NCBI GenBank assembly: GCA_016808115.1 | Contig: JAEQBH010004419.1 | Location: 62,001-126,000 of the forward strand | Direction: 5' to 3' | Source of the DNA: Tetrastigma voinierianum | Lineage: Eukaryota; Streptophyta; Magnoliopsida; Vitales; Vitaceae | DNA: 64,000 nt | Part shown: piece by piece, positions 32,937 through 44,545 of the stretch | Numbering within the stretch: position 1 is the stretch's first letter | Layout: every line of letters begins with the position of its first letter | Notes under the pieces: generated by a model | Told to the model about the DNA's origin: nothing | Databases searched by the model: none | What the model saw: only the letters and a program-made list of their open reading frames with translations | Translations under genes and position numbers: made by a program

Positions 32937-34323
32937 TGTGAGACCTAAAATCCATGTTTCTAAGGAAGGATAAAATGGTACTTCGGCTGAAAACTGGGAC
33001 TTTTCTGTGATCTCGGATGAGAACGGAATTCACCGTTGGAATCGCCTCGCAAATCTAGCTATCGGCCACGTCGATCTCTCGGCCGACTCGAGACACCGGA
33101 ATTTCACGCGCGAGGCACCCGAGGGGATGCACAGACACTTGGCACGCTTTGGGAGGTTCAGAGGCGCCACGTGTCCAAAGGCATGCAAATTGGAACTTGA
33201 GGTCAAGTGGGGCTCACTTGTGACACATGGCATGATGCCATTAGAGGGATATCTCAAGGTAGATTGATATGATATAATCCAAGGTGTCCAATGAGAAATG
33301 GACATGGCGATGAGAGGATTTTCCTCTGACCAAGTCTTCCAAATCGCCTTGGGAGAGGGAAGGAGAGAGGAGAGACCAAACGAGAAAGGGAGAGTGAGGG
33401 AAGAGGGTTTTTAGAGAGAGGTTCCACCTTCTCTAAAATTCCCGGCACTATCGGATCATTGGGCTCAATCCAGATAAGGAGCAGTTGCTCCCCACTTCGC
33501 AAGTTGGATCACATACGTGGTTACCGGCCGAGTCGACAAACCTTTAAAAGGTAAGGGTTTTTCCTACTCTGTTTTTACTATTTGCTTAAGGGTCATGTAA
33601 TGGATGGGGATTTGTTGAGGCCTCGGATGAAACGTGGGTTTCTGGCCCAAAGCTTTGGACCGAGTTAGAAATCCCTAGAGGTTTCTGACAAACCACCTGA
33701 CTGCTTGGGTGTTTTGCTTGATTTTGCGTGGTGTCATGTTATTACCATGAGAAAATAACATGTTTGTGTGATGTTGTGGGCAGCTCCAAGACGAATCGTC
33801 TGATAGTGCCTTTTAGCCCATGAGCTAAGTTTATGTTATTATTATAAACCTAATGACATGATGTATGGATTAAATTATGTTAATATACGCATGAAAGTGA
33901 TATATTAGCACGTGTAATATGTTCTGTGTGTTACTGTATCAGACTTAGGTGGGGAGTAATCCAAGTAGGGAAATTCCACTACTGGGCTTTGCTCACCCCG
34001 TCAGGACTATTTTTTTAGGTGACCGGGCCATGACGCTGGGCTAGTGGATGGAACGCCCGGCCTTACAGCGAAGAAATGGCCAAGATGGCCTTATCTGTAA
34101 TTTTGTTCTTGTAAAATTATGGGCAAGAAACCCATTTTTTTGTATAATTGTACTTAAACACAATTGTAAAGAATCATTTTTGTATAAAATATATAATTGT
34201 GTTGAATGGATATAATGGGCCCAATCGGGCCGGTTTACATGTACGTGCCTCACGACGAGACACGTTGAATTTCCAAGGAAGCCGACGGTAGTCAATCTGG
34301 ACACCCCGGATTGGGGCGCTACA
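32937..34323 (+). mobile_element. Solo LTR of family E with perfect TSD
   Basis: TGTGAGACCTAAAATCC to GGGGCGCTACA, 1387 bases, flanked by ATGTG on both sides (32932-32936 and 34324-34328). It is homologous to the LTRs at 56342-57535 and 61042-62405. It resembles family A in layout: start TGTxAGACC, 'aatctagcta', a 'cccaaagctttggaccga' block, the hairpin-like block near 33945-34010 and an end in GCTACA or CGTCACA. E and A look like sister families. Confidence 0.9.
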
Positions 34324-34776
34324 ATGTGAACATTGGAATATTCATTTCGTTTGTTTCATAGTTTGATACCATCGTTTCTAAATTTCTTTGTTTCTTGAGA
34401 TAATTTTGAGAAAAACCATTTGTTTTTTTCTTTTATGTTCTTCGTATTTTGTTTCTTTCTCAAGTATTCTCTGTTTATTTCTAAATATGTTTTTCTCATT
34501 GTCATCATGTTGAGTCGAGAGGGCTCATCATTTGGTGACATCATTTGAGAAAATGCTGGGAGACCTATCTCGAGAGTTTTGAATGTTTGGTTCAATTTCC
34601 TTGTATATTTTAAATCCGAATAGTAGATGAATATTTACTTCTTCTAGATTTGGTGCTCGATCGAACATTTGATCTTCTGGAAGGAGTTCTAATTTCTAAA
34701 TAAGAATTAGAAGACCTTGCAGAATATGATCTTGTTAAGTTTTCTTTTCTTGGCTCAAAATTAATTTGAACATTTC
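34324..34776 (-). pseudogene. Probable pararetrovirus coding remnant between two insertions
   Basis: Short minus-strand open frames (34356-34595, 79 codons; 34610-34816, whose upstream end runs into the A LTR) in AT-rich but coding-like sequence rich in Lys, Asn and Ser. It lies between the solo E LTR and the complete A element, so it is a 453-base island of the older sequence. Position suggests the junction of the movement-protein and coat-protein regions. Confidence 0.4.
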
Positions 34777-37050
34777 TGTAAGACCTGAGAAATTCCAATT
34801 TCTGGAATAAGGGCAAAATCGTAATTTTGATTACAAAATTGTAATTACGTTTAAAAATCCGTAATTAATTCTCTAGATCTCTACACCTAAACGATTTCAC
34901 CGCTTGAATCGTTTCGCAAAATCGAAGTTAGCACGTAAAATTTTGCAATTTGTCGAGACAAGAGCTCTGTGACATTTTTCGGTGGCATCATGGCTCTCGT
35001 GCCGTGAAACGGCTGGCGACTAAAAGTCATATATAACAAGTACTCAAGTGTACCAGCAAGTGGTAAGGAGTAGAGAAATGATGGAAATGGACGGCCGAGA
35101 TAGTGCCGAAAGTCAAAACTGGAGAAATAAAGGTATTATTTGATTTAATTGGAATAAATGATAATAAGGCCAAATTAGTAAACAGTAACCTATCTCCTTC
35201 ATTAAATCAAAAGGCAAAACGTGATTTTGGGGGAGGGAGAACCAGTAGCTTGCTGCAAACGAAAATGGTGATTCTAGAGAGAGAGTCTCTGACTTCTCTC
35301 TAGAAATACACGCAACTGACCGTCGGGTTTTGACGGCATAAAGAGTGAAAACGCCCACAAGACGCCATGCGTGACCTGGCTTCAGTTTTCTACACCTCAA
35401 GAGGTAGGATTTTCTCTACTTGCGCTTTCTATTCCCATTTTTAAGGGTTTTTCGATGTTTCGTTAGTTTGAGGCCGTGAGGTTGCTTGACGTCCCAAAAC
35501 ATGGGATCCTAATTGTGGGAATTTTCGATTTGGTCACTTGATCAGCCCGTGAAACACAAGGTTGTTTGGGTGTTTTTATTTCACCAAAATTGCTTTAAAC
35601 CATGCTTGAAGTGAATAAATGCCTGAATGGTTATTGACTGGTCCCAAAACATGGACCGAATTATGGAAATATTTTTAGGACTTTTCGACAAATTTGCGGA
35701 TAAAGGTGTGGACTGCTTAGGAGCTTTACATCATAATTTGTTCAATAAATTATGCTTTCGTGTTTATAAGATAGAAAATGGGGAAGAAATTTGGCTCCAA
35801 AAGGTGGAACCGAGGTTGATTATAAAGGCTGCCCGTACCCATCTGGTTTCGGACCGTTAAAATCAGTCCCGGTCAGGTGATTCGACAAAAATCACCCGTA
35901 TGTGTTTGCGGTGCTTGATTTGTCAAATGAATGACTGAGTTCTGTGTGGTGTAGAAACTCAATAGGTTAATGCTTAATGAGTATTATCGATGAGGTCACA
36001 ATTATGGGATTATAATTGTGTAGAGGTCATTGAGATGATTATGAATTGCTCAATTGAGCTAAGTCATGATGATTGATGTGTCAATTACATGCGTGTAATT
36101 GTAGTCGATTGAAAATATGCATATTGACATATTGTGTAAATGATTTGAAAACGGCATAATGCATTTTCATATGCACCGGGTAACCTAGGAATTAGGTATG
36201 AAAAAGTACTGACATGGATTTTTGTAAAAACGGGCATGTTTGCGAAAGGAATTTCACAGGATGATATTCCGGAGAATCAATGAGATGGGCCAAATGCATC
36301 ATTTCGACGAGGACCATGACCTTCCTAAAGCTCATCAACCACTCACCTCTGAGGGTAGTCCATTATTTCCATCAATGATTTTGTAGTGTGCTAAGAACAA
36401 CTGGTTTTGTTTTTGAAATGATTTATTTCTTTCTTCACATGGCTTAGGCAAGTGTGAGTGAGCTCATGAGGACTCGTGACATGGGGATGACATGGTGACA
36501 TTCAAGTAGATCACGATTTACCGAGTGTGTGTTTAATTTGGAGCATTGCACGCACTTAGGTGGTGAGTAGCCCACTTTAGGCGCGATTCTCCCACCAGCT
36601 TTAGCTCACCCCGTCGTGGGACCCCCTATTTCAGGTACAAAGAGCGCTCGAGGAGACAACCTACTTTGAGGTTGGATTTCAAGCAGCTTCTGCCAGGGTT
36701 TGATATTTTCGACATAACATGTATTAGAATTGTAGATTTTAATATATGTTAATATATGTTTGTATAAAAGTGTAAATAAACTATGGAATTATTGGGAGAT
36801 AATTGGAGAATAGTTGGTATGTTTTTATGAGTATTGGTTTATGAGCCCAAGAGGCATTTTTACTCATGTTGGGATTATATTGGTACCATTGACCGCTTGG
36901 GGATGTGTATACGCAGGCATCAGATTGGGTAGAGCTCCCGTACAAAGGAGACTCATTCGATTTTTCTAGTGGCGTCTGCAACCCTACCTCCACTCTGTAT
37001 TCCGCAGGTTGATTCGTAGTCAACGGACCCCTGCCTTGGGGCGCCATCAC
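34777..37050 (+). repeat. Family A 5' LTR of the complete element
   Basis: 2274 bases, from TGTAAGACCTGAG to GGGGCGCCATCAC. A TATA-like 'tgtataaaag' followed by AATAAA lies near 36763-36780. The minisatellite is reduced to about one unit near 36350. The hairpin block is at 36555-36630. Confidence 0.9.
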
Positions 37051-37051
37051 T

Positions 37052-37068
37052 TGGTATCGTAGCTTAAG
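37052..37068 (+). other. Primer-binding site (initiator tRNA-Met), complete A element
   Basis: TGGTATCGTAGCTTAAG follows the LTR end. It differs from TGGTATCAGAGC by small changes, and the extension TTAAGG is also seen in A1. Confidence 0.8.
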
Positions 37069-37861
37069 GTAAATGACATCTCTGGAGCCTTGTGGTGTAG
37101 TTATAGTGTACTCGATACCGGGCCACACAACTGCACGAGCTAAGGTATACATTACCAGAGCGTGGCCGGGCATGAGCCTAGGATATGCAGTTGCAGTGTA
37201 GTGCCCGGTTAGGATTGATCTGGCGTTTGAAATCTCGATACCAAACTTTCACAAACTTGGTATCGTGAGCATAGTAAACTGCCACCTAAGGTCAGGACTC
37301 GGGGTTCAGCCACGTCATGAACGGGAACTGTGTATGTGGAAACCTATGGATTGAGGATTTGGCTAAGGCCATAGTCTTAAGAGATAAGAACATCACCACT
37401 AGGTGTGGTTCCCGATGTTAGGCTTCTAGGTATGAGATTACCTAGGAAAGGCAATTCGAAACAAAAAACTAACACTGTAAGATGTGTTTTCAGGTGTGAT
37501 CATGTGGATTGATGAATGGTTGTATGTATGTGTTTGGTGTGTATGACATGTTGTATGTGTGATGTGAATGTTTGTGTGCTTAGGTAGATAGCACATAGGC
37601 ATGTTGGAAAACAAACCTTGGAGTTTACAATGTGTAAACTGGAACAAGAAATAAGTAAAATAAATTTAAGCAATTTATTTTGCTCATTTGGGAATGAAAA
37701 ATATATATATCAAAAAAGATGAAATAAATTTTAATAAATTTATCAGGTAATCGAAAATGAAAGAAAATAAATAAATATATTTTTTAGTATTTTCCGGTCG
37801 AAAGAAAAAGAAAAAAAGGGAAAAAATGGTGCAGAATCGAAATGGCTATCGCTTCATCGAG

Positions 37862-38180
37862 TACGAGGTCAAGTTACCGGCCGGGCCGGGCAGCGCGGCC
37901 AGCGAAGCGTAGGCGCTGGGCGCCTGGGCGCAGCGGGCACGCGGAGGATTCGGGCGCACAAGGCCGGGCGTGGCACGGCGCGAGCGCGCAGCGTAGCCAG
38001 CTGCCAACAAGCACGCAGGCAGGAGGCGGCCGCAAATTTCGGGGCTCGCAGGGCGCCGGGCGCGCAGCGAGCGGCACCCAAGATGGGAGCCGGAGCGCCG
38101 GGCGGGCGCGGGCGCGGGCAGCGGGCAGTGTGGGCGCGCGCAGGCGTCGCTTGCGGCCCGTGCGCGCCGTGCAGTCACAA
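37862..38180. other. GC-rich island in the complete A element
   Basis: About 320 bases, strongly G/C, rich in GCGC, GGGCGCG and GCGCGCAG words. Up to four overlapping frames of 70-125 codons are open here on both strands, as expected by composition. The element-wide position (between primer site and gag position) matches 1720-2000 in A1. Confidence 0.75.
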
Positions 38181-39436
38181 AGGTGCTTCGGTGCACCCGA
38201 CTCGCCATTCATTGCCTGACTCCTATTTTCCCGAGTCACTAAATGAACATCGGTTCACTAAATTTTTTCGAAAAAAATAAAATAAAATAAAAAATATATT
38301 AAAATAAAATAAAATAAAATAAATTTTGATAAAATTTAAAATAAATTTTCAAAATTACTTTTGAAAATAAAATTTTGTTGAAAACAATATTTAAACGCGA
38401 AATTGATTGCGATACAATCAAGTTACGTAGGCGATTAGTGTTCCTGACTGTGGTTATGCCTGTAGACATCAGATTGGATTTTAACTACCAATTGAAATCG
38501 TAATTGCGCGGAAGGCGTGAGGGAATTATATGCATGGTGAAATGCGATAGGAAAAGGTAACACTATACGCGGGTTACGACCTTAGGGATTCGGGGTACCG
38601 AAATGAACAAGAAAGTTTAGAACCTTATTGAAATAAATGAATTGAGTGGTTGGAAATTTAGTGCCACTTAGGAAATGAACTGTCGCTTACGGTTGTCAAG
38701 TCTATTAGTAATCAAAAGATTCAGATACTAGTTAGGACTGAAATGAAAGTTAAACGACACTGGGAGCTCTATGGGTGTAGTTATAAGTTTAGTCCTCGAT
38801 ACAAGCTTCACAAATTTCCTTGCATCGAGGGATCAAGACGCCCATGGATGCCACACCACATTCTTAGTACTTCGCGGATTCGCCACATAAGCCGTGGTCG
38901 AGCTGCAGGGTCAAGGTCCACCACAGGATTTGTGTCGAGAGTTCGGTCAGTCAAGTGCATGACGTGTTACCATTGCCGCTACCGACACATATGAGGCTAG
39001 AGGTCCCAGGAGGCGAGATCTCAAGGGTACAGGATCGAGCTGCCGGATTAGTCGAATATGCGTGGCACGTCCCTACTCAGAATTGTCGACTAGCGTAGGG
39101 TGTTTAAATCGATGCATCATGTTCATTCATTAATGCATCTTGTGATAAGTTCGGGCATAGAGGCGGAGGCCTTTAGAAAAGCTCGTGATATATTAAAATT
39201 TCGCTTATAGGATGTAGGGAGAGATTTGATTTCTAAAGATCAGAAGCCATAACTAAGCGCGGGTGTACATATTGGTTGTTGATGTCGTCTGACATTTTGA
39301 TGAGATGACAACCATCTAAGACAGACTGGGACTCCAATGTGGGTCATCATACTGATACCTGGCCTTGGAGTTAGGTAAGTTACATATGCACATGGTTGAT
39401 GTGTATAGCGTAGAATTTCTCGACTTAAATTCCTTT

Positions 39437-39450
39437 AAGGAGGGGGAGAG
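39437..39450 (+). other. Polypurine tract of the complete A element
   Basis: AAGGAGGGGGAGAG immediately before TGTAAGACCC of the 3' LTR, a near-perfect purine run of the expected type and place. Confidence 0.9.
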
Positions 39451-41731
39451 TGTAAGACCCGAGAAATTCCAATTCTTGGAATAAGGGAAAAATCGTAATT
39501 TTGATTACAAAATTGTACTACGCTTAAAACTGGGTACCAATTCTCTAGATCTCATGAAGAAACGATTTCCACCGCTTGACTGCCTCGCAAAATCTAGTTA
39601 GCACGTAAAATTTTGCAATTTGTCGAGACAAAGATAACTATGATCAAGCCGAGGCATCACGGTCGTGTCGAAAAACGGTTTTCGATGTGACGAAAAGTCA
39701 TATATAACAAGTACTCATGTACCATAAGTGGTATGAGTAGAGAAATGATGGAAATGGACGGCCGAGATAGTGCCGAAAGTCAAAACTGGAGAAATAAAGG
39801 TATTATTTGATTTTAATTGAATAAATGATAATAAGGCCAAATTAGGTAAACAAAAGAACCTATCTCCTTCATTAAATCAAAAGGCAAACGCGATTTTGGG
39901 GAGGGAGAACCAGTGAGTTTCGTTACAAACGAAATGTGATTCTAGAGAGTCTCACTTCTCTCTCTAGAAATACACGCACTGGACCGTTGATTTTGACGGA
40001 GCGTAAGGGAAACGCTCTACGCTCGAGTTAAAAGGCGCGTGGACATCTAGGCTCATGAAGTTTTTTGGGATGTTCCCATATGATCTTCCCACCTGGCGCT
40101 TTTATTCCCCATTTTTAAGGGCTTTCTGATGTTTCTCGTTAGTTTGAGGCCGTGAGGGTCAGTTGATCGTCCCAAAAACATGGGACCGACTAGGGAATTT
40201 TCTGGGATTTTCGTCGTCGTGACTGTCCGTAAAATCGTATTGTTCTGGGTGTTTTTATTTCACCAAAATTGCTTTAAACCATGCTTGAAGTGAATAAATG
40301 CCTGGAGCATATCGATCGGTCCCAAAACATGGGACCGAATATGGTGGAAATATTTTTTAGATCTTTTGGACAGCCGCGGATAAGTGTGGACTGCTTGGGA
40401 AGCTTTGTATCATAATTTGTTCAATAGAATTATGCTTTGGTGTTTATAAGATAGGAAATGGGTAAAAATTCGGTTCCAAAGGTGGAACCGGGGTTGGTTT
40501 ATGTGGGCTGCGAGTGGACAGCCTTCTTGGGTTGGGATATTAAAATCAGTCCGGGTTGTGTTAGACCAATCGTCCATGTGTTGTGTGCTTGATTTGTTGA
40601 AATGAATGGCTTGAGTTTTGTGTGGTGTAGAAATCAATAGGTTAATGTAATGGTATTAGTATGGGGTCACAATTATATGAATATAATTGTGTGTAAGAAG
40701 TCGTGGAGATGATTATGAATTGCTCGATTAAAATTTAAGTTGGGTGATGATTGATGTGTTGAATTACATCGTGTAATTGTAGTTGATTGAAAATATCACG
40801 CTATTGACATATTGTGTAAATGATTTTGAAAATGGCATAATGCATTTTCATATGCACTGGGTAACCTAGAATTAGGTGCGAGTGCATGACATGGATTTTT
40901 GTAAAAACGGGCATGTTTGCGAAAGGAATTTCACAGGATGATATTCCGGAGAATTGGGTTGGGAGATGGGCCAACAGATCATTTCGGATGAGGACCATGA
41001 CTGTTTCGGAAAGCTCACCAACCAATTCACCTCGGAGGGTGATCATTATTTACTGAACATTTCGGTGAGTGTATTTTCAAAGACAACGGGTTTTGTTTTG
41101 AAAATGATTATTTTCTCAGCATACATGGCTTAGAGCGAGTGTGAGTGAGTCGGTGGGACTCTAGTGACATGGGGATGACATGTAGACATTCAGAGTGGGA
41201 TCACGTATTTGCTTGAGTGTGTGTTTAATTTAGACATTACTTTGCACTTAGGGTGGTGAAGTAGCCAGCAGGGTGATTCTCCTGTGAGCTAGCTCACCAG
41301 TGATAGGACCCCCTTTATTTTTCGGTCTGGCGCTCGAATGACTCATTTTGAGGTTGATTTTGAAGAAGCCGGTTTGTGGCTTGATAGTTTTTGGACATAA
41401 CATGTATTAGAATTGTAGATTTTAATATATGTTAATATATGTTTGTATAAAAGTGTAAATAAACTATGGAATTATTGGGAGATAATTGGAGAATAGTTGG
41501 TATGTTTTATGATTATTGGTTTATAGACTGAGGGCATTTTTACTCATGTTGGGATTATATTGCAATTGTGGAATTTGCTTGGGACAGGTATATGCGAGTG
41601 CAGTATTTGGGTAGAGCTCCAGGTACAAAGGAGACTGCAGATTTTCTAAAGTGGCGTCAGGGCAACCTACCTCCACTTGTATTCGAGGAGTTGATGGGTG
41701 AGTCAGCGGACCCGGGTTTTAAGGCGTCACA
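39451..41731 (+). repeat. Family A 3' LTR of the complete element
   Basis: 2281 bases, TGTAAGACCCGAG to AAGGCGTCACA, collinear with 34777-37050. Differences are mostly short indels, about as many as between unrelated solo copies. The TATA-like and AATAAA words recur near 41442-41463. Confidence 0.9.
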
Positions 41732-41736
41732 ATTTC

Positions 41737-42720
41737 CTTGTCCATCTTCTATTATGGATAGAGTTTGGTTGTTGATCGGTTTTGGAGCTAAGAGTTGTTT
41801 GAAATTCCATTCGAGGATTGTGTTAAACATTTCCCATGGAATGAGTTTTGGAGTATATTTGTTAGAATTTTTCTCATTTGCTTGCCCAGTGTGTTTGATC
41901 TTTTGGTGAGGACAAAGGCAATTGGGATTAACTTCTTAGGAGTCATTACTTTGTAGTATACCACAGCTATACTATAAGTATATTCTTGACCTAGGATCCA
42001 TGTCATAATTTTGAGTTTGAATGTTTAAGTTAAGGCTTTATGAATGCTCTTATCATTCGCTACGAGTCTGACTTCCCCAGATTTGGATACTTAGTGAAAT
42101 CTAGGTCAAGCTTGATGTATTTGTTTCCATTAATCCTAAAGGGAATCTGGAATTTATTTTATGTCTTACATCAACGAACTTATATACATATAGGATTGTC
42201 TAACCTAACTGGTTAAGGGTTTTATTTCTTACTGGATAGCTCTATATGTAGAATTTTGAATTTTCTTTGAATTTGTTCTAGATCCTTAAGATCCTAGAAG
42301 TTCAATAGTTCTGTCTCGGAACCTATTAGACAAATATTTCGAGATTTTGATTCTATAATCTTTTTGAATTCAAAAGTTCCTATTTTTGTATAGTTCTTTA
42401 ATATTTTGTTTTGGCATTTCCAGTTTTGATATCTTGTTTGATCTTCTATAGAGAAAGCAGAAAGTTTGTTTTCATTGTTGGGTGTTTTCTTGTATTTGTC
42501 TTAATTGTTCATCTATCTGGATGAACTAGTAGCTGAACTAGTACCTACAAATTTTTTGATGAGATTTGACATTTCTATCCTTTCTATAATAATTGGGATT
42601 CTAACACTTAGAGGGACCACCACTGGGACCACCTACCACACACGAGGGCTTTACGGTGACAGCGGATACCTTGGGTTATTAAGCACTAAGCGTGGGAATT
42701 ACAATTATTTTGAAAGAATA
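41737..42720 (-). pseudogene. Probable pararetrovirus movement-protein-like remnant
   Basis: Downstream on the minus strand of the primer site at 42756-42769. The longest open piece is 41788-42006 (72 codons), with a V-Y-Y-K-V-M segment of the sort seen near the end of the Caulimoviridae movement-protein core. Other pieces between 42050 and 42500 have coding-like composition in shifted frames. Gene order (primer site, then movement protein) fits Caulimoviridae. The gene is broken by frameshifts and by the A element at 41731. A transposon origin cannot be excluded without a database comparison. Confidence 0.45.
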
Positions 42721-42755
42721 CAAATACAAAATTAATCAAAAATTTTGCCAGAACT

Positions 42756-42769
42756 TGGCTCTGATACCA
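42756..42769 (-). other. Perfect 14-base initiator tRNA-Met primer-binding site (pararetrovirus-like)
   Basis: The + strand reads TGGCTCTGATACCA, so the minus strand is TGGTATCAGAGCCA, a full match to the complement of plant initiator tRNA-Met. No LTR adjoins it. The upstream side is instead a 400-base leader-like stretch headed by a TATA box. That is the arrangement of Caulimoviridae, not of LTR retrotransposons. Confidence 0.75.
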
Positions 42770-43147
42770 ATTCTCTACAGGACCTTAAACAATTTGAACA
42801 TATATATTTTGAGCGGTAAATATTAAAATTTTGAAGCTGAGTAACGATAAATTTGATTTCTTCAAAAGTCGCGTTGTAACAACGGGTTTCTGTTTAAACA
42901 CCACTAGTGGGTTCAAGGAGGTTTGAGGTTTCCAAGCTGATACTATTTGAAGTTGAATATATTTGAACAAACATGGCATTGTACAATTTTGAATCAAATA
43001 AGAACGATGTGAAATTTGAATTGAAATTTATTGAACTGAAAACACAAACTTTGATGCAGAAGCTTTTGATCGGAAAGCTTAGTAAGCAAAGTTGGATACA
43101 AAGACTCTCAGGCTTCTCTCTCTAACACTTCATCTCCTCTAAAGCGC

Positions 43148-43183
43148 TTATCACCTTGTCAGGGAGTGGCCCCTCCTTATATA
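43148..43183 (-). promoter_or_regulatory. Probable pararetrovirus promoter (TATA box)
   Basis: On the minus strand CCTATATAAGGAGGGG spans about 43185-43170, a strong plant TATA box. Initiation would be expected near 43150, about 380 bases before the primer site. GAGTCA words repeat upstream of it (+ strand about 43250, 43300), reminiscent of bZIP-type sites. A promoter upstream of the leader and primer site is the Caulimoviridae pregenomic layout. Activity is not shown by sequence alone. Confidence 0.5.
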
Positions 43184-43519
43184 GGAAATTTTTTGGATTT
43201 GAAATAAAAACTTTGGCGATCCACACGGTGGATCACATGTGAGCTTTTGAGTCACATACTTTTGAATCACTGTCTCTTGCTTTTTGAAGAGTCACACACT
43301 TTTGTGTAAACAATTTTGTTTTCATACGCAAGTGGAGCTTTGCTTTTTGAAAGTGGGGACAGCTTGTCAGCTTGATTTGAAATGATCTAAGATGCTATCA
43401 CACCACTTGTGGGTCAGTTGTTCCATTCTTCATTCATCTTTGTCGGAAAGCATCGAATTGATTTCTTAGATTTTGAACTGTACATTCTACGAGGCAAAGG
43501 CTTTTGAGATGTTGATATC

Positions 43520-44343
43520 CTCCTTATCATCCTTTACTGAGGGAGTGAAGGGAGGTCGTAGCACATGTCTTCATTTTCTTCGGAAGAGAATTTGTCTTGC
43601 TTCTTTGTGTCATCCTCGTCTGATGCAGTCGTGAGTTTTGAAGCGTCTGTCGCCTGCTTGGATTTGTTTGAGATAGGCCTTATAAAATTTGTATTTGAAG
43701 GAAATGGGTTTCTTGTTATTGGGCACGGCAAGGTTGGGACCAAACAGGTACCTTGGCGCTGAAGAAGAGGGCTTTCAAATTGGGCTTTTCGGCTTCAGTC
43801 CATTTTTTGACAGCATCAAAGCTTTGGGCTTCAGAGATTTTGAAAGCGGCCCACCATTTGATTTTGAATTCCCTAGCCAAAAACTTAGGGAATGGGCTTG
43901 GATGGGATGATGGGTACCACAATCCCAACAAAGTCAAGGAGTTGTAATTGAGAACAAAAAGAAAGTGAATAGCTATTTCCGGGAGGAAAAAGCTTTCACG
44001 GTTGATTAAATAATCAAAACTTTTGGTGATTTCGGGACGAAAATATTTGGATTAGCTCCATAAGAAGCCATCATTCAAAACCCGATTTGGAAAAGTTTTG
44101 AACTTTTTCATCGAGTTAAAACCAAGAATGAGTTTTGGCACGTCTGAAAGTATGGTACCAAGCATTTTTGTAGTCATAAAAATCAAAAGTTTGAGGATCA
44201 AAATGTTCAGAAAGTCTTTTGTGGGTAAAAATATTTTGACCCCAATCTTTTTCATTAATGACTTTGAAATTTTACATTTTGAGTAAAAGCAAGTCATTAC
44301 CCTCGGGAGTTCATGACATGAGATATTTAGACAGACTAAGTAT
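43520..44343 (-). pseudogene. Probable pararetrovirus 3'-terminal coding remnant
   Basis: Minus-strand frames at 44052-44348 (98 codons), 43716-43937 (73 codons) and 43534-43743 (69 codons) follow each other with frame changes. They are rich in Lys and Phe with a K-I-K-W-W segment, then an acidic Ser/Asp/Glu-rich tail. They lie just upstream of the TATA box, where the last reading frame of an integrated circular pararetrovirus genome would end. No catalytic RT or RNase H motif is visible. The sequence ends at the AT microsatellite. Confidence 0.4.
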
Positions 44344-44357
44344 CTCACAGTATGAAT

Positions 44358-44359
44358 CC

Positions 44360-44406
<47 letters not shown>

Positions 44407-44545
44407 CTATATATAAATATCTATATATATATATATATAAATCTATATATAAATATCTATAGATAGATATCTATATATATAGATTTTATATATCTATATA
44501 TATATATATAGATATGTATATATATATATATATATAGATATGTAT
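44358..44545. repeat. AT dinucleotide microsatellite, left part
   Basis: (TA)n with interspersed 'atctatatata' and 'gatagatat' variants. It is cut by the solo D LTR at 44546 and continues at 47648-47770. It abuts the end of the pararetrovirus-like sequence. Confidence 0.95.

Larger units (their letters stand above)
37051..39450 (+). other. Non-coding interior of the complete A element
   Basis: Leader (37051-37830) with AT-rich and GT-rich stretches; a GC-rich island (37862-38180) with spurious open frames on both strands; an AT-rich 'aaataaaataaaat' stretch (38265-38380); a segment collinear with A1 up to about 38745; then a 700-base block with no gag or pol motif. The last block shares words with the E element (for example 'tgacaaccatct' and 'tgcacatggttgatg') and may be a conserved 3' untranslated segment. 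Confidence 0.75.
34777..41731 (+). mobile_element. Complete non-autonomous LTR element of family A (LARD-like), perfect TSD
   Basis: Flanked by ATTTC on both sides (34772-34776 and 41732-41736). It has a 5' LTR (34777-37050), a primer site (37052-37068), a 2.4 kb internal region without gag-pol, a polypurine tract (39437-39450) and a 3' LTR (39451-41731). The first 1.7 kb of the interior is collinear with the leader of A1. From about 38745 it changes to a 700-base block absent from A1, so gag and pol were lost between these points. Every signal needed in cis for replication is still recognisable, which is the pattern of a large retrotransposon derivative mobilised by an autonomous relative. 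Confidence 0.88.

Noticed and set aside
33007..33305. Frames of 86 and 91 codons on opposite strands
   Set aside because: Both lie in the solo E LTR and are not conserved in the other E LTRs.
37842..38219. Overlapping open frames of 70-125 codons on both strands
   Set aside because: They lie in the GC-rich island, where stop codons are rare by composition. They are Arg/Ala/Pro-rich in every frame and not conserved between A1 and the complete A element.
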